Below, piece after piece: positions 23,494 through 37,800 of a stretch of 64,000 bases of DNA. The DNA comes from Diphasiastrum complanatum (Eukaryota > Streptophyta > Lycopodiopsida > Lycopodiales > Lycopodiaceae). A program made the position numbers and the translations under genes. The stretch is from the NCBI GenBank assembly GCA_029204225.1, contig CM055092.1:21975669-22039668 (forward strand). Reading direction: 5' to 3'. Each line of letters opens with the position of its first letter. The stretch's first letter is position 1. The notes under the pieces are model-generated. The model was not told the DNA's origin. It made no database searches and was given only the letters and a program-made list of their open reading frames with translations.

Positions 23494-26400
23494 ATGCAAG
23501 ACGAAGCAGGCATGGACGGTGCGCATCCATCTTCCCCTACTTCTAGTTCCATCGTCAGGGAACCCCGTTCATCTAGCGATCCCCTAGGTACATCTTTCCT
23601 CATTTTATGCTTTATGATTCGTAAATTTTTTTTTCGGTTCAACTCGATTTTTGAATGCTACTGAATGCACAGACTGGAAAGGAAGTTAAACATCACTATT
23701 GCTGAAGGTGTATTTACAATTAACAAGCTAATGCTAAGGTTTTTTTTTTCACGTTTGGCACTTACAAATGTTCTTCAATTTAGTGAGCCTTGTAGCTATT
23801 AGAGCTGAACTGGATGAAGCCCTTGCTGCATTGAGAAGTTAGTTAGCATGCAATAGACAAATGTGGATAGTTAGGCAAGTGCAGCTGAAAGAATCTACAA
23901 TTAATTTGGAATAGTGTGACGATGCCACTTTTTGCCTTATAGTTTGTTGTACTTTACATTTGAGTTTATCAATGTTGTCAAAGTGATGCTGACAAGAGGA
24001 AATTCTGCACTGTGGTTGTCTTGCCATGTAATAATCTTCTTTCACAAACTTTTAAACAAGGTTTAAGAAAATCATGAGAAAAGTTCCAACTGTTTTAGAC
24101 TCTTTTAGTTTTATCTTTGGTATTTCAGCTTATGGTATGTTTACGATGATTAATAATAGAGTCCAAAAAAGTGGGGTGCCCGCTTTGTTTCTAGTATTTT
24201 GTCTTTGTTTCAGTAACTCGTATACATATTATGATCCTTGTTCTTAATTTTGATTTCTTTCTATTTGAATTATTATCATTATTGTTATTTTTTCTTTTTG
24301 CTTAACTGGTTGTCTTTTGCTTCTTACTACTTAGTCAACACTGGGTCTACCCAAGAGAATCCAGATTCTTTTGAAACCCCGTTAGCAACTTATGCTTGGG
24401 TTTTGATGAGACATAAGCAATGTTGTTTGGCTAAGATTTTTTGTTTATTGAATTTTATATTATTGTTTTGACTTAGATCCTTTGACTTTTTGAGTTGCTC
24501 GTATATTGTTTCTAAGCTTTACCGTATGACATCACTGACTTCTCTATATAAATTTGTGAAATTGGATATATTCTAATTTCATGAATAGATATATATAAGG
24601 TTATGGATGTCGCTTTTCTGAGAAAAGCATCTACAACTAGATTTGCAACATGTGATTAGTACAAGCCTTCAACAAAAATTGTTTGGCTATGTTACTTTTT
24701 TCAAGTAGTGTGAGAATTAAGTTATCTTCTCAGGGTCTCTTCTGGTGAAGTTATGTTCAAATCAAAAGCCTGATATAAATGCATGATGAGGTTGTAATTT
24801 AAACTTTAAAGTAATAAGATCAAAAAGTCTCTTCTACCTACATTTTCCAACAAAAACCTTGATAGAAGTAGCCAAGAAAAGCTGCTTATCTATGGTGTTA
24901 TTTTCTATTTTTATTATTAGATTTTAGATCTTCATGCATAGATGCATAGCTTCCCCAAACACTGCGTTCCAGAAATTTGGAGTGTTTCGGAGCAAAATGT
25001 CGTGCCTTTTAAATTTTTTTTCCTTTCCCTAGTTCTTGTTTCATGTATGTGTTAGGGTGGAAAAAAAAACACATATAGGTTATTCAAAACATTGTGAACT
25101 ATGAATTGGACTATCTAGTATCAGTGTTGAGTGATCATTGATGCATGTTGTTTGGTTTTCTTATAGTTTAGACTCCAATTTATTGTTTACAATCATACAT
25201 GGTAGCGAGTTATGAAGGAGTTCGTTTACCAACCTTCTGTCACTATCACAATTATTGTGGGATTCAAATCTATAGTTTGATTGAGTGAGTGGCAAGAGCA
25301 ATAGTGTCTCGGGTGGATTTACCCACCCCACCCCACCATGTGACTAGCAAAAACTCGTCTTACTCACCTTGAGATTCAATGAAATATCCCTGTTTGCGCT
25401 CAAAATCCAACACCTGTCTCTCGATCTTGCGCAACAAGGGGCCATGACCTGCACAAAGACAAAGGACGTTGTTAGATTTTAGGAAACATCAGAGTCAAAA
25501 GCACACAAAAAGTGTTGATGATTACACGAGTGATGAAAACAAGATGGGTTAAATAGCCCTATTGGGGGACAGCCCTAACTTGGATACACATTTTGAGTGT
25601 ATGTCCTCTAGTTGTCGACACTCCGCATCTGTCGTATGGCTTTAGTAGCCCACATAGGGTGAAGCAAATGACCAATTGCGTGTATGGGCTTGTGGAAGAA
25701 ATTCCCCAAACTGACTCCTTTGATGGAAATGCCTCTCTTGTAGATGATGGTGTCAGAAATAAATGACTATGCTAAAGTTAATCCATAGTTTACTTTGACC
25801 CAAAAGGTCGAGATTTGTGTAACCACGGGTATTTAGTTATTTAGGCCATGTTAAGTTTGTCTTAACTTCAGTTTGACCCAATTTTGGTCATGTGTGACTC
25901 GTGGGTCCTTAGGGGTCTAATTTTGTTTAAGGGCCCTATCTTGACTAGCATTATTGTAGTTCATTGAAGGACACGGTTTCAGTACAAGCGTTTTGGTTGT
26001 TGACAAGTCACAATGTGAAGTCGGTCTTGCCAAAGCTACTGTTCTGTTCATTTGAGGAAATTATGCTACGTTACGATTCAAGACTAGAATTGTAATAGCT
26101 AGGATCAAAACTGCTTGGAGATGAAAGTGACTGACATAGCAAGCCTTGTTTAGTATTGAGCTTACTTTTGAAGACTAAAACTGTGCTATGTTTTCAACCT
26201 GGCTAATCACAGAGCAACTAAAGAAGACACACATAAGAGAAAGGGAGCAGCTTGTCTTGACCAAGTCTCCAGTTACAACTATGAAGTTCTTCACACTCGC
26301 AATACTAAAATACTTAGCACGCTTTTGGGCCTATGCTGCTACTCACAACGTGGCACTTGGTTTGGTTGCTCTCTTATGTCCTATTTCTTGGCTAACCCTT

Positions 26401-28778
26401 TTTTCGCTTGATGGACCTCATGAGAAGGTACTTATATGTTTACTTTGTATGCAACACCTGAATTTACTATTTACTTTTGTTTAATGAGCTTATTCCTTAT
26501 ATTTATTGTAGATGTATGCATGTGCACTTTGAGGTTGAGATTATCATGACTGACAACCTTCCAGTTTTTAAAGACGAGTTACTGTTTAGTGGTTAGGACA
26601 GGACAGTTAGTTACTTATACACTTTTAATTTGGCAGTTCTTGGAAGAATGTCTAGCTTATTTCCGATTCGCACTGTGGTGGGTTGGGCTTGGCGTTGCTT
26701 CCTCCATAGGACTTGGTACATTTCTTTGTGTGTATTCGCTATGATGTCTTTCATCACTACAAGTTTGATAGTTTAGTATCCTGACACATACCTTTTATAT
26801 TTCCAACTTAAGTTGAGGAGCATTGTTATTCTTATCCTTATAGAATCCTAACAAAATTGTTTCTGCTTTCAGGTTCTGGATTACATACGTTTGTTCTTTA
26901 TTTAGGCCCTCACATTGCAATGTTCACATTAAAAGCTACATTATGTGGAAGAGAGGATCTAAAAAAGGCACCATATGATACTCCTCAATATGGTATTAGC
27001 TCTACATGGGCTGATAGAGATTGCGCAGACATAGGCTCACCCAAGTATCCCCGTTTAGCCACTGACTATGATTGTTACATGGTTCCCCTGCACAGAATTT
27101 TGGTGCAAGTGCAACCAGAGGCAATATTATGGGGTATTGGAACGGCACTTGGGGAGCTCCCTCCATACTTTATATCAAGAGCAGGTATGGAGAATTCGAA
27201 CCTTACGAATGCTGTCAACTGTAGACAGCTCAGTGAGAGTCATCACACCCTGAACTGTCTATGGTTACCTTATCTGGTACCAGTACCTGCCATTTTTTCA
27301 TATTAAGATTCTTATATATGTACTATTATCTATGCTTGTAAAGTACAAGCTCGACATTATTTAGGCTCTCAAAGTGCAGATGAATTTTTGAGTGTTTTGT
27401 GTACTTATGTTGCTTTGAGGTTTCTACATCAAGCTCCATGAAAGTTGTGTGTCAACTGCTATAAGCGACTGTGCTGTCTAAAGAAGTTGCATATCTTTCA
27501 GAAAGTTGTTTGTGTGACTGTCTCACCGACTTAAAGCAGGCCAGTTGTTTGTTGCATATTGAGTTTAAGGCATTCTTGTTTGTGGAATTGTAAGAAACAA
27601 AGTGTTTTTTATGTACAAATTTGGAAATTAGAACTTTTACAATCCAAAATCTTACTTGGTGGTTTAAATTTTGATTCAGCAAGACAGTCTGGAGAAAGGC
27701 TGAAAGAATTGGAGGATAATACCAATGAAGAAGGTCCTTCTCACAGCAATAGCTCTGATTACCTGAAAAAGTTAAAGCGCTGGATGTTTGCGCACAGTCA
27801 ACAACTTGGGTTCTTTACCGTTCTTATTTTTGCATCTGTAAGTTAACCATCAATGGTATAACATTCTCTGTTAGTACATCTTGTGATGTGTGAGGGAAAG
27901 TGGAGGATGGGGTGTTGCTAAATTATTCAGCAATTTACTGGTTTCAGTGTGATGAGAAGGTGAAACCAAAAGAATAATCATCAAGAAGATATTTTTTCAA
28001 CAACTTGGGTTCTTTACCGTTCTTATTTTTGCATCTGTAAGTTAACCATCAATGGTAGAACATTCTCTGTTAGTACATCTTGTGATGTGTGAGGGAAAGC
28101 GGAGGATGGGGTGTTGCTGAATTATTCAGCAATTTACTGGTTTCAGTGTGATGAGAAGGTGAAACCAAAAGAATAATCATCAAGAAGATATTTTATATAT
28201 ATATATATTTTTCAAGAGGACACTATTCCAAACCCATTTGCGTCTTTGTAGTTAGACTTCTATTGAGCAACAACACCTTTGCAATCAACCTCTGGAGGTT
28301 GGAACTGTATCCACCTTAGATATACTTTTTTCTGTATTTTAAAGTGCTTTCGGTTGCTTCGACAATTTTTGAATAAAGAATACTTCTGAACTGAAATTCT
28401 AATGAACTCTTGTATCAGATTTCATTGCATTGAATTGTGAAATATCACTTCAGGGTCTAAGAGCTGGAAAAGAGTTTGATTTCATGAATAGTTTGAGATC
28501 CTAGTGTATGCAGTGACTCCCCTGAGCTAGGGTCCATTGTGGATTTATCCACATTTAACATGAGTCTTCTGATTCATTTGAACCTAAGTCTTTTTACTTA
28601 ATCAAACAAGTCACACTCTCCAATGATCAACCATACAATGTGGAAGTAGGTAGCATTATAACATTAACACCCAAGTGAGCCTAATAACCATGCCTATCAT
28701 GTGGGTAAGTGCACTAGAAGCCATCAAAAACACATATGACCACCAATCAAATAAACATCAAGCTATTTGAAGGGACAA

Positions 28779-28862
<84 letters not shown>

Positions 28863-31800
28863 TATTAATGTCTTTTCCATGCCAAAGGCATAAAAGACTA
28901 ATGAAGTACATGTCAAGTGTGTGGTAACCATGGGCCCGAAGAAGAACTGAAGAGAAGGTCAATAAGACGTCTCCCTTCAGCATCATCGTAAGAACGCTTC
29001 TTACGACGGAGAACACGGTGGTAGGAGCGTCAGGAAGATCGAAGCAGATGTGGAGCGTGGATACGTGAATAAGTAATTGACTGGTGAAGGGAACGACACT
29101 CGGCATCATACCAAGGAGGGTGTGCGTCGAGTCTTTTGGGAATGGGGTTTTGTGGGAAGAGTTAGTGATGCAGAGAGGTGGTGAGAAAAGCAGCCTCGAC
29201 TGGACCGTCATGAGGAAAGGAGTGTAAAAGTGAAGCCAAGGATTGCCGGTATAGTGGCATGTAAATGGGATCAAATGTGTACATGGGTGCTCGGGTAATT
29301 ATGGGTAGTGTAGATGAATGAGTGGGTGGGGGGTGGCCGATATCGAAGGAGAGAAATGAGTGATCAGAAAGGGTGGTGGGAGAAACGCGGAAGTCAGAGA
29401 CTATGGGTACAAAGGATGGTGACCCCATGAGATAGTCAACGACACTATACTCCACTGTGAGGATGGCATGTATAGTTGTCTGAATGTGGCCAGCAGGGTA
29501 AGCTGTAATCTCTTGGATTCCGCCTCTGAGCTCACTGTAGACTGAAGTATGGTGCCATAGAGCTTCGCAAGAACATGCCCAATCATGATAGTGTGGTAGT
29601 TATTGTTAGGAACAACATAACAATATGAAGGCAAAGCTAGTCTGATCCACCCTGCCGATGCACTCTCTTATAGAATGCCCCTCCTAGCCCAATGTGAGTT
29701 TGCACGGGAACGATAGGTGGGAGTTACTGCCAACACCCAGTGTTCATGCTGCATGGACTAGATTACTGTTGCATGTGTGGTCCCAGTCCATCACCGATGG
29801 ATTACATGGCGCCAGACTGTCATGCATGCGTCTGCATGTGTCCGCATGGTCATTACTGGCCCTCATACCAACTGCATGGTATGCCTGACTCACACTGTCC
29901 TCTGCCCTCTGGTGGTTAGCTGTTTCCAGATGTTGGGTCGGTACTATTACGGTCTTGTAATACTCCCTCCCCCTTAAGAACAGTCTTCGTCCTCTAAGAC
30001 AAAATCTGGATTAGTGCCTCTTTCTCAAGTGGCATTCTCAACTGGCTGATCCTTCCACTTGATCAAATATTCTTGATATAGTGTATGACGAGTCTGTGTC
30101 TCCCTAACAGTGAGAATACTTTCTGGCTCATGTGGAAGTTGCTGAGAATCTTTGAGGGGAACTAGAACACTGTCCTTGACTAGATTATCTGATCTAGTTA
30201 AAGCCCTTCGTAACCGACTGACATGGAAAACTGGATGGACTTTAGCTCATAGGAAACTTTGTCTATTCTCCTAATAATGGTAAACGAACCACAATACCTA
30301 GGAGACAACTTAGCACACACTCCTGTTTTGAGCGTTTTAGTGTCATCTGAGACTCGAAGAAAGATTTTCTCACTAGGAGAGAATTGTACATCCCGTCTGT
30401 GTGGATCTGCACACTGCTTAGCTCGATCTTGGGCTTGCCTAATGCTACGCTTAGCATGTTTTACCATCTGGTTTAGGTTTTCTAAAAAGTTTTTGTTGCT
30501 TCAACTTTTTCCTGTTTAAACTCCACTGTTGTGGCTGAGCGTGGCTGAAAACCATACATCAGCATGAAGGGGCTGTATACCGTAGCTAAATGTTTGGTAT
30601 TCTTATAAGCAAACTCTAATATTGAGAGATATTCCTCCCAATTTGTCTGCTTTTTCCTGACGTATGCACGAAGCATATCCTCCAGCACATGATTTGCTCT
30701 TTCTGTTTGACCGTCCGTTTGTGGATGGTATGTAGTACTCATGTTTAGTTTAGTATGGAGATGATGGAATACTGCCCTCCAAAAATTTCCATTAAACTTA
30801 CTGTCCTGGTCACTGACTATGCCGGAAGGGAGACCATATAATTTAATAGTCCGTCTATAAACAACCTTGCTAATTCTGGAGCTCTAACGGTTGTTTTGGT
30901 CGGAATAAAGTGAGCCATTTTGGTCAAACGGTCAACTGCAACCCATATCGCATCATGACCCTTCTAGGTCGTATACTTGGATGAATCTTTCCCAGGCCTA
31001 GGAACTGGTTCAGAAGTATGCACGTCTCTGTTCTGGACTGTCTTCCAGATTATGGAGAAATACGAATCACTTTTACATTTACCCCTCAAGGACAAGAGTA
31101 ACTCATTACGAAACTGGGTAAAACTCAACTCGTTTATCATTGGCATTCTGCTAAGAGCATCTCCCACTATATTGAACTTTCCTTGTTTATATCTGAAATA
31201 CAAGTCAAATTCATGCATTAGCTCAGCCCATCGAGCTTTCTGACCTCCTCAATATGAAATGGAGTTTCAGTGATCTTATGCATACCTATGTTTAATGTAT
31301 CTCTCTCTTTCTTCAAGTGATATGTCCTAGGGATTGGGACTTTTCTAATTTGAACTTGCTTAAAAGCTTCTCTAATTAGTTTAAATGTTGTTGCATATGC
31401 TTCTCTGCTAATACCCACAAAATCACAAGCACCCTGAACTATAGTCTTATCTAAATTTTTTTGAATGTCCACCATCAAAGACTCTGCTATTTTACACTTT
31501 ACATTTGAAATCATATTGTTCATCACGATACGCTCAGTGGATTTGCAAGTCAATATTGTGCCCAATGACATTCCTAGTGAAGCATTGTCTTTAATATTCC
31601 GAGAGCTCAGGCTGGTTACACAAATATCTAAGGCTTTCATGGTCAGTCAGGACCTCAAAGCTAGCACCATACAAATAATGCCGCCAAGTCTTAAGGTCAT
31701 GAATAATAGAAAAAAATTCCTTCTCATAAGCACTATATCTGGTTTGAGTGGGTTCAAGCTTCTTACTTTCGAACGCTATTGGTCGTCCGTTTTGGTTCAA

Positions 31801-34800
31801 CACCGCACCTACTGCAAAGTCGCTAGCATTTGTTTCAACCACAAAAGGCTGATTGGGTCTACGACTTTCGGTATTGGTGCTGTAACCAAGGCTGACTTGA
31901 GAGCATGAAAACTCTCTTGTTGCTTTGGCCCCCAAACAAACTCTTTTCCCTTCCTTTTAAGAAGATTTGTCATGGGAATTGCTATCTGAGCATAATCCTT
32001 GACAAATCGTCTGTAATATCCTGAAATTCCAAGAAAGATTTGAAGATCTGTTATACTGTTTGGTCTAGGCCATTTGAATATGGCTTTGACCGTATTTAGA
32101 TTTATTTTAATCCCATCTTTGGAAATAATATGGCCCAAATATGCTATTTCTTCGGTAAAAAACTCACATTTAGGTCTCTTTGCGAATAGCTTATGCTTTT
32201 TGAGCAAGCGGAACACCGTTCTGAGGTGAGCCAAATGCTCTTTCTTAGTTTACTGTAGACTAAGATATCATCTAGAAAAACTACTATAAATTTTTCTAAA
32301 TATGGTCGAAGAACACTATTCATCAGAGTCATAAAAGTTGCCGGAGCGTTGGTGAGTCCAAAGGGCATCACCTTAAACTCATAATGACTGTGACGAGTTC
32401 TGAAAGTTGTTTTCGAGATATCTTCCGCCTTAATACGGACTTGATGATACCCGGAACGAAGATCTATTTTACTGAAATATTTGGCCTCGTCGAGCTGATC
32501 AAACAACTCGTTTACCTGAGGCATAGGGTAATTGTTCTTTATTGTGACTTTATTTAATGCTCTGTAGTCTACGCATAAATGCATAGACCTTTCTTTCTAA
32601 CTAAAAGGACAGGTGTTGCCTAAGGGGAACTGCTTGGTTTTATCTCTCCTTTACTTAGATATTCTGTTAATTGTCTAGTTATTTCCTTATCCTTTGACTG
32701 ACTAACCTGATAGGGTGGCTTAGCTATGGGTGTTGTACCAGGTACTAAGTTAATAGCATGATCAACTTCTCTACTGGGTGGTAAACCACTAGGCAAGTCA
32801 TCAGGAAAAACATAATTTTGTTATACTTAACAGAGCATCTAACTTTTTCTTTTTAAGAAAATATTACTGCAAACAAATTCATCAGAAATAAACTGCAAGT
32901 CACAAAGAAGTACCTCATGTTGATCATCCTCCATAAGCTGAACAAGCTTTGAGCTGCACACCAAGGGACTGTTGGGGACTCCATGCTCCCCATGCAGTTG
33001 AACTTCTTGACCATTTTGCTGAAAACTAAAAGGATTTTCTTGATAATTCCGTTGGAGAGTGGGGCCCAAACTGTAGAGCCAATCCCTTCCTAGTACTAGG
33101 TCGGTATGGTCCAAATGCCTGACCTGAAAATTCAGGTTGTCCTGATAACCTTGAATTTCCAGACCTAAATTACTGACCATGGTTTTCCACACTTTCTTAT
33201 CCTGACCCTTCGCCAAAGAAACTATATACCTACGCTGACTAGGTGTTTTTGGAAGCTGTAGTTTCTTGACTCTGGTGTAATTGATGAAATTATGGGTTGC
33301 CCCATCATCCACCATTACTCTTACTGACTGATTGCCAGTTTTCCCATGCATGCGTACTAGGTCGTGAGGCCCAAAACTGGAGGGTCCCCTAGCATAGTAG
33401 TGGTCAATTGACAATGGTGCTCATGGTCTTCATGGAACACCTCTATTTCGGTAGCTGCCGAATCAGTGGGGAAACTTACGGTTTGGACTAGGTGTTATCT
33501 TTCTTTTTATTGAAGGATCCTTTAGGGCATTGTCTAACTGTATGTCCCTTACCCATACAAACAAAACACAACCTTTCTTGTTTTGCTTTTTCATAATTTT
33601 CAATTTTCAATGGCTATATAATTGTAGGGCGTTTCTGAGGACCTTCATTAGATTTATCAAATTTTTTTCTTTTAAAGAATTTTTTCTTAAAGGAGGAAGT
33701 TGACTGAGAAGCTGCTCAGTACTAGATTGTTTGGCCTTTTGCTTGCCCACTGGATCAAGGTTACACCCTGATTCGAACCGGCCGATTCGAACCGCCAGGC
33801 CAGGTTCGAATCGGAAAACAGTTTGAACTAAAAAACAAAAAAAATTTCAAAACGATTTTTTTGGCTTTTTGGGGTTTTTGTTAACGTTTCGAACCCGCTC
33901 CAAATGGTTTTAACCGCGGTTCAATGCAACTATGCACTGAATCATCATAGATTTGAGCAAACTTAATAGCCTATTCTAGAGTAGTAGGTGAGTTACGCTG
34001 AACTTCCACCTTATACTCATCTCGGAGCCCACGGACAAAGCTTCTGACTTTTTGATAGTCATCAACGTTCTTAAGTTTAAGGATAGCTTCCCTATACCGT
34101 GATATGTAGTGGATTAGGGATTTGTCCATGCCCAATTTTTCCCAGCCTTTCAAGCCCTATCAAGTTCATTGGTCAGCAAAAACTCTTGTGGGAAGGCTTC
34201 CTTGAAAGCCTTCCATGACTGGGGGGTCTGCCCAGTCTCCTGAAGGTTCAGCCACCACTGGTACTGTTGCATGTGGGGTCCCAGTCCATCATTGATGGAT
34301 TGCATGGCCCTAGAATATCATGCATGCGTCCACATGTGTTTGCATGTGTCCGCATGGGCATTACTGGCCCTCATACCAACTGCATGGTATGCATGCATGC
34401 CTGACTCACATTGTCCTCTGCCCTCTGGTGGTTAGCTATTCTCAAATGTTGGGTCGGTATTGTTACGGTCTCGTAACAGTTGCCAGGAACCATGGGGTCA
34501 CTATTTTTATGGATAGGGTGGATGATGCCGCATGGACTAGGAGTTCATATTCGAGGTCTTCGATGTCTCTTGCCTTATGGGATTTCATTCTCTTGATGGC
34601 TGCAAGTACCATGTCAGAGATGAAGAAGGTGAACTCAGAAGGGCGTGGAGAGATAGAGATGGGTGCATCAGTGTGGATGGTATATAGACTGGTAGCATAG
34701 TTGGCCCATATGTGGAAATCATCCAGGAGAGGTGGTGGAGCATGAGGGATAAACTCACGCCAAAAGGCACCCGAAGAAGAACTGAAGAGAAGGTCAACAA

Positions 34801-37800
34801 GCCGCTTTCTTTCAGAGTCAGCATAGGCACGCTTTTTACGGCGGAGTGTATGGTGTAAATAGCGTCGGGCAGAGCGGAGGTGTGGGGAGCATGATTACGT
34901 GCGTGGGTGACAAGTTGATGAAGAGAATTCGACATCATACCATGGGGGACGGAGCAATGAGGAATGTGTGCATTTACCTTTATGGGGATTAGACGGAAAG
35001 GCTAGAGAAGCGGCGGTATGAAGAGAGGTGGTAAGGAAGGCGGCTTGTGTCTCAATTGTACTGTCATGGGGAAAGGAGTGGAGTAAGGAAGACTCTTGGT
35101 AGACTGGCGTATACTTTTAGTCTTTTCCATCTTAGGCTTCAGGGCCGTTTGGTTGTGCGTGCTTTTTTTCGAGGCAACCACAGTGCTATCATAGGCCTTG
35201 GCCACACGGATAGCATCTTAAAAAAATTGGAGGATATTTCGTTTTAATAATTGGCTGGCAATTTATGAATGAACTGTTATTGTGCCAATTTTCTTCTAAA
35301 AAGCGGCACCTTGGCCATTGTTCGTAATATAGCATCTGTCTAAAAACTTAGTTTAAAAAAACTTGGTTTTAACATACCCAATTGCCAATTAAAATTATAC
35401 CAATGAATTCTGCAAATGGTGTCCAAGCAATAACAATGCTGAAAAACCATGTCGATGCAATGAAATTTAGTTTACACAATTTTGTAAGCCATTACAACTC
35501 ATCGTAGGGCCTCAACTTACATGCAGGTTGGGTGTGGAGGCGCGCCCACATAGAGCGCGGTCAGGAGCCAATTAGGAGGCTGTGTTGCTGGTTTTTTTAA
35601 GATGTTTTTTCCAGATTTACAAAACCAAAACTAGTTTTTTTTCTGTTGCTTGAAGCTTATGTCTTTTGAATGTTTTGTCTGCTATTGCTTTGCACCCTTG
35701 CAGACAGGGCGCATTCAATGTTTATTAACATGCAGTGTCTTGCAGTTTATAGATGTATTTAGGGCGATTTTCAATTGGCTTAGCCTTACTTTGCTTTCAC
35801 AAATGCTTAAGCAATCATGCATTTATAGTTTAGCATGCCTAGATTGCATTATGACTGAGAAACAAGGTAGATGCTGCCCAAATTTTCCCTGAAACTAATA
35901 TTTGCAGGTCGCCTTCCCTATTACACAGAATAGGTCTTGTTGTGAACCAAACCATTCCAATAATGGCCTTAGTGGCTCAAAACCCTGCAAACCACTGTTA
36001 GTTTGCTGGAAAATGCAACAAAAACCTGCAACTCCATAAAAAATCGCCATGCCAAACCTGTAAATAAACAACCAACACTCACAGCAATTGGTTAGTCCAT
36101 TTTTGCATCAATTCTTGCCTTTCTCACCAATTTTAAAGCAAAACCGGTTCCACAAAAAGCAATAGACAGCAACCAAAATCTCACAAACCACTGTTGCAAG
36201 AACAAGAAGCCATAAGAAAAAATCCAGCATAGCTTCAAATTGAAACCGTTGCTTTCCCAAAACTGCTCATAGCCAAGTAATTGACAACGTAAAGGAATTA
36301 AAAACCGGAATTGCTTCCAAAAACCAATTTGAAGTGTTTAAAAATCGAACCGATTGTATACCTGGTAGTGCACGTACCACACAACTGATTACACTTAAAA
36401 AAGGAAATCGACGGGAAGAGCAATCCGAAATTTCCTCTCTTTGTTGCTTACTCCACCGAATTCTCGAAAATCGTCGAGATTCCTTCTCAAGCACTTTCGT
36501 TGGCAATACCTGCTTAGAATGGCTCTGATACCAATATAAAGTTCTAATGCAAGGATCCTACTCTAAGCATGCCAAACAAGCAACCACACAGAGAACGGAT
36601 GGTGGACAAACCAACCCAATCGTAGATCGAACGGATCTAGCCCCCAAGCTATGGATCAATATCAAAGAGGAATGAGGATTCACACCAGCAGCATACTGCT
36701 ACCATTCATGCAATCAAGCATACACTAGTGAGAGCCCAATAGGTATACTTATACCCTCCAAGGCCCATGCACCACTAGTAGTGCACTGTGACACCTCACT
36801 GGACACCTCTGCAGCCTATCTGGGCCATGTCATCCAGTTCCCCAATGTATAAGGGCCCCAATTCCCTTATAGTCATAACTAACTTACGAGTTGTTGGTCT
36901 ACTGATCTCTAGCGTGGACACGCTACCCGAGACCAGTTGTGGGCATGACAAGCGGTGTCTCATCAAGAGGAAGGACAATGAAGTAGTAGTTGAGGGCATA
37001 CTTGCTAGAAGGTTGTACAAACTTCAAGCTCAGGTGGTGGGTCATCATGCGAGTGTTGCAGATATTGGATCAGTGAGTAAGTTGTTGCACGAGAGGTTTG
37101 GACATTTGAATTACAAACGTCTACAAGACTTGAGAAAATTCAATATGGTTACAGGTTTACCTCTAGTTGTTTCTGATCACAAGGTTTGTGAGGGATGTGT
37201 CTTAGGGAAACATCATATGAAGAAATTTCCGTCTAGTACATTTAGGGCGAGAAATGTTCTAGAACTTGTTCATATAAACTTGTGTGGTCCTATGAGAACT
37301 TAGTGTTACGATCCTATTCAGTTAAGGACATGGAATAGTCCTAATATTCTCGTGATTGTTGGTCACGTTGAGATTAAATTCCATGTCAAGGCCAGCTTGT
37401 GACTAAGAACCTTGAGAGGACCCAGACACTCTTTATTGAGACATATGGAGTAATGCATGTACATGTGACTATTGTATGCACGTGGACCGCATGAGAGCTG
37501 TGACCTATTTATAATTGGACTGCATGGGGATTGCATTAGTTCATGCACATGATTCTACTCTCTATATAATGGCGTAGAGATTCTCCCGTCGCCAACTTTT
37601 GGTTCCAGGTTTCCAGGTGCTCATGGAATTGGTTAGACGTGTGGATCACATGACTTGTTGTATGGATTTGCACAATATAGAGATTTTGATAGTTTGCAAT
37701 GGTTCATAATGTTTTTGGAAGATTTGATTAATGCATGACTAATTTAGTTTATTGACAGATTGAGTTCAATTTATCCGATGGAATAATCTTTTAGTGATGC

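Larger units (their letters stand above)
29604..34478 (-). mobile_element. Element 5: decayed chromovirus inserted in a LINE
   Basis: The minus-strand 3' LTR is about 29604-29962 and a 5' LTR remnant is 34267-34478. The flanks gttat (29599-29603) and gttgc (34479-34483) look like a mutated target duplication. Between them lie, in order, gag, protease, RT-RNase H, integrase and a chromodomain, all on the minus strand with many stops and frameshifts. The 5' LTR end, leader and N-terminal Gag are missing, so the remaining Gag begins directly at the LTR remnant. The element is not functional. Confidence 0.85.

Noticed and set aside
28037-28042. Second splice donor as a regular exon boundary
   Set aside because: It is part of the tandem copy; no acceptor upstream in frame was evident, so it is listed only as a possible alternative.
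33770-33814. tRNA gene
   Set aside because: Only B-box-like motifs are present; no acceptor stem, A box or cloverleaf could be drawn.
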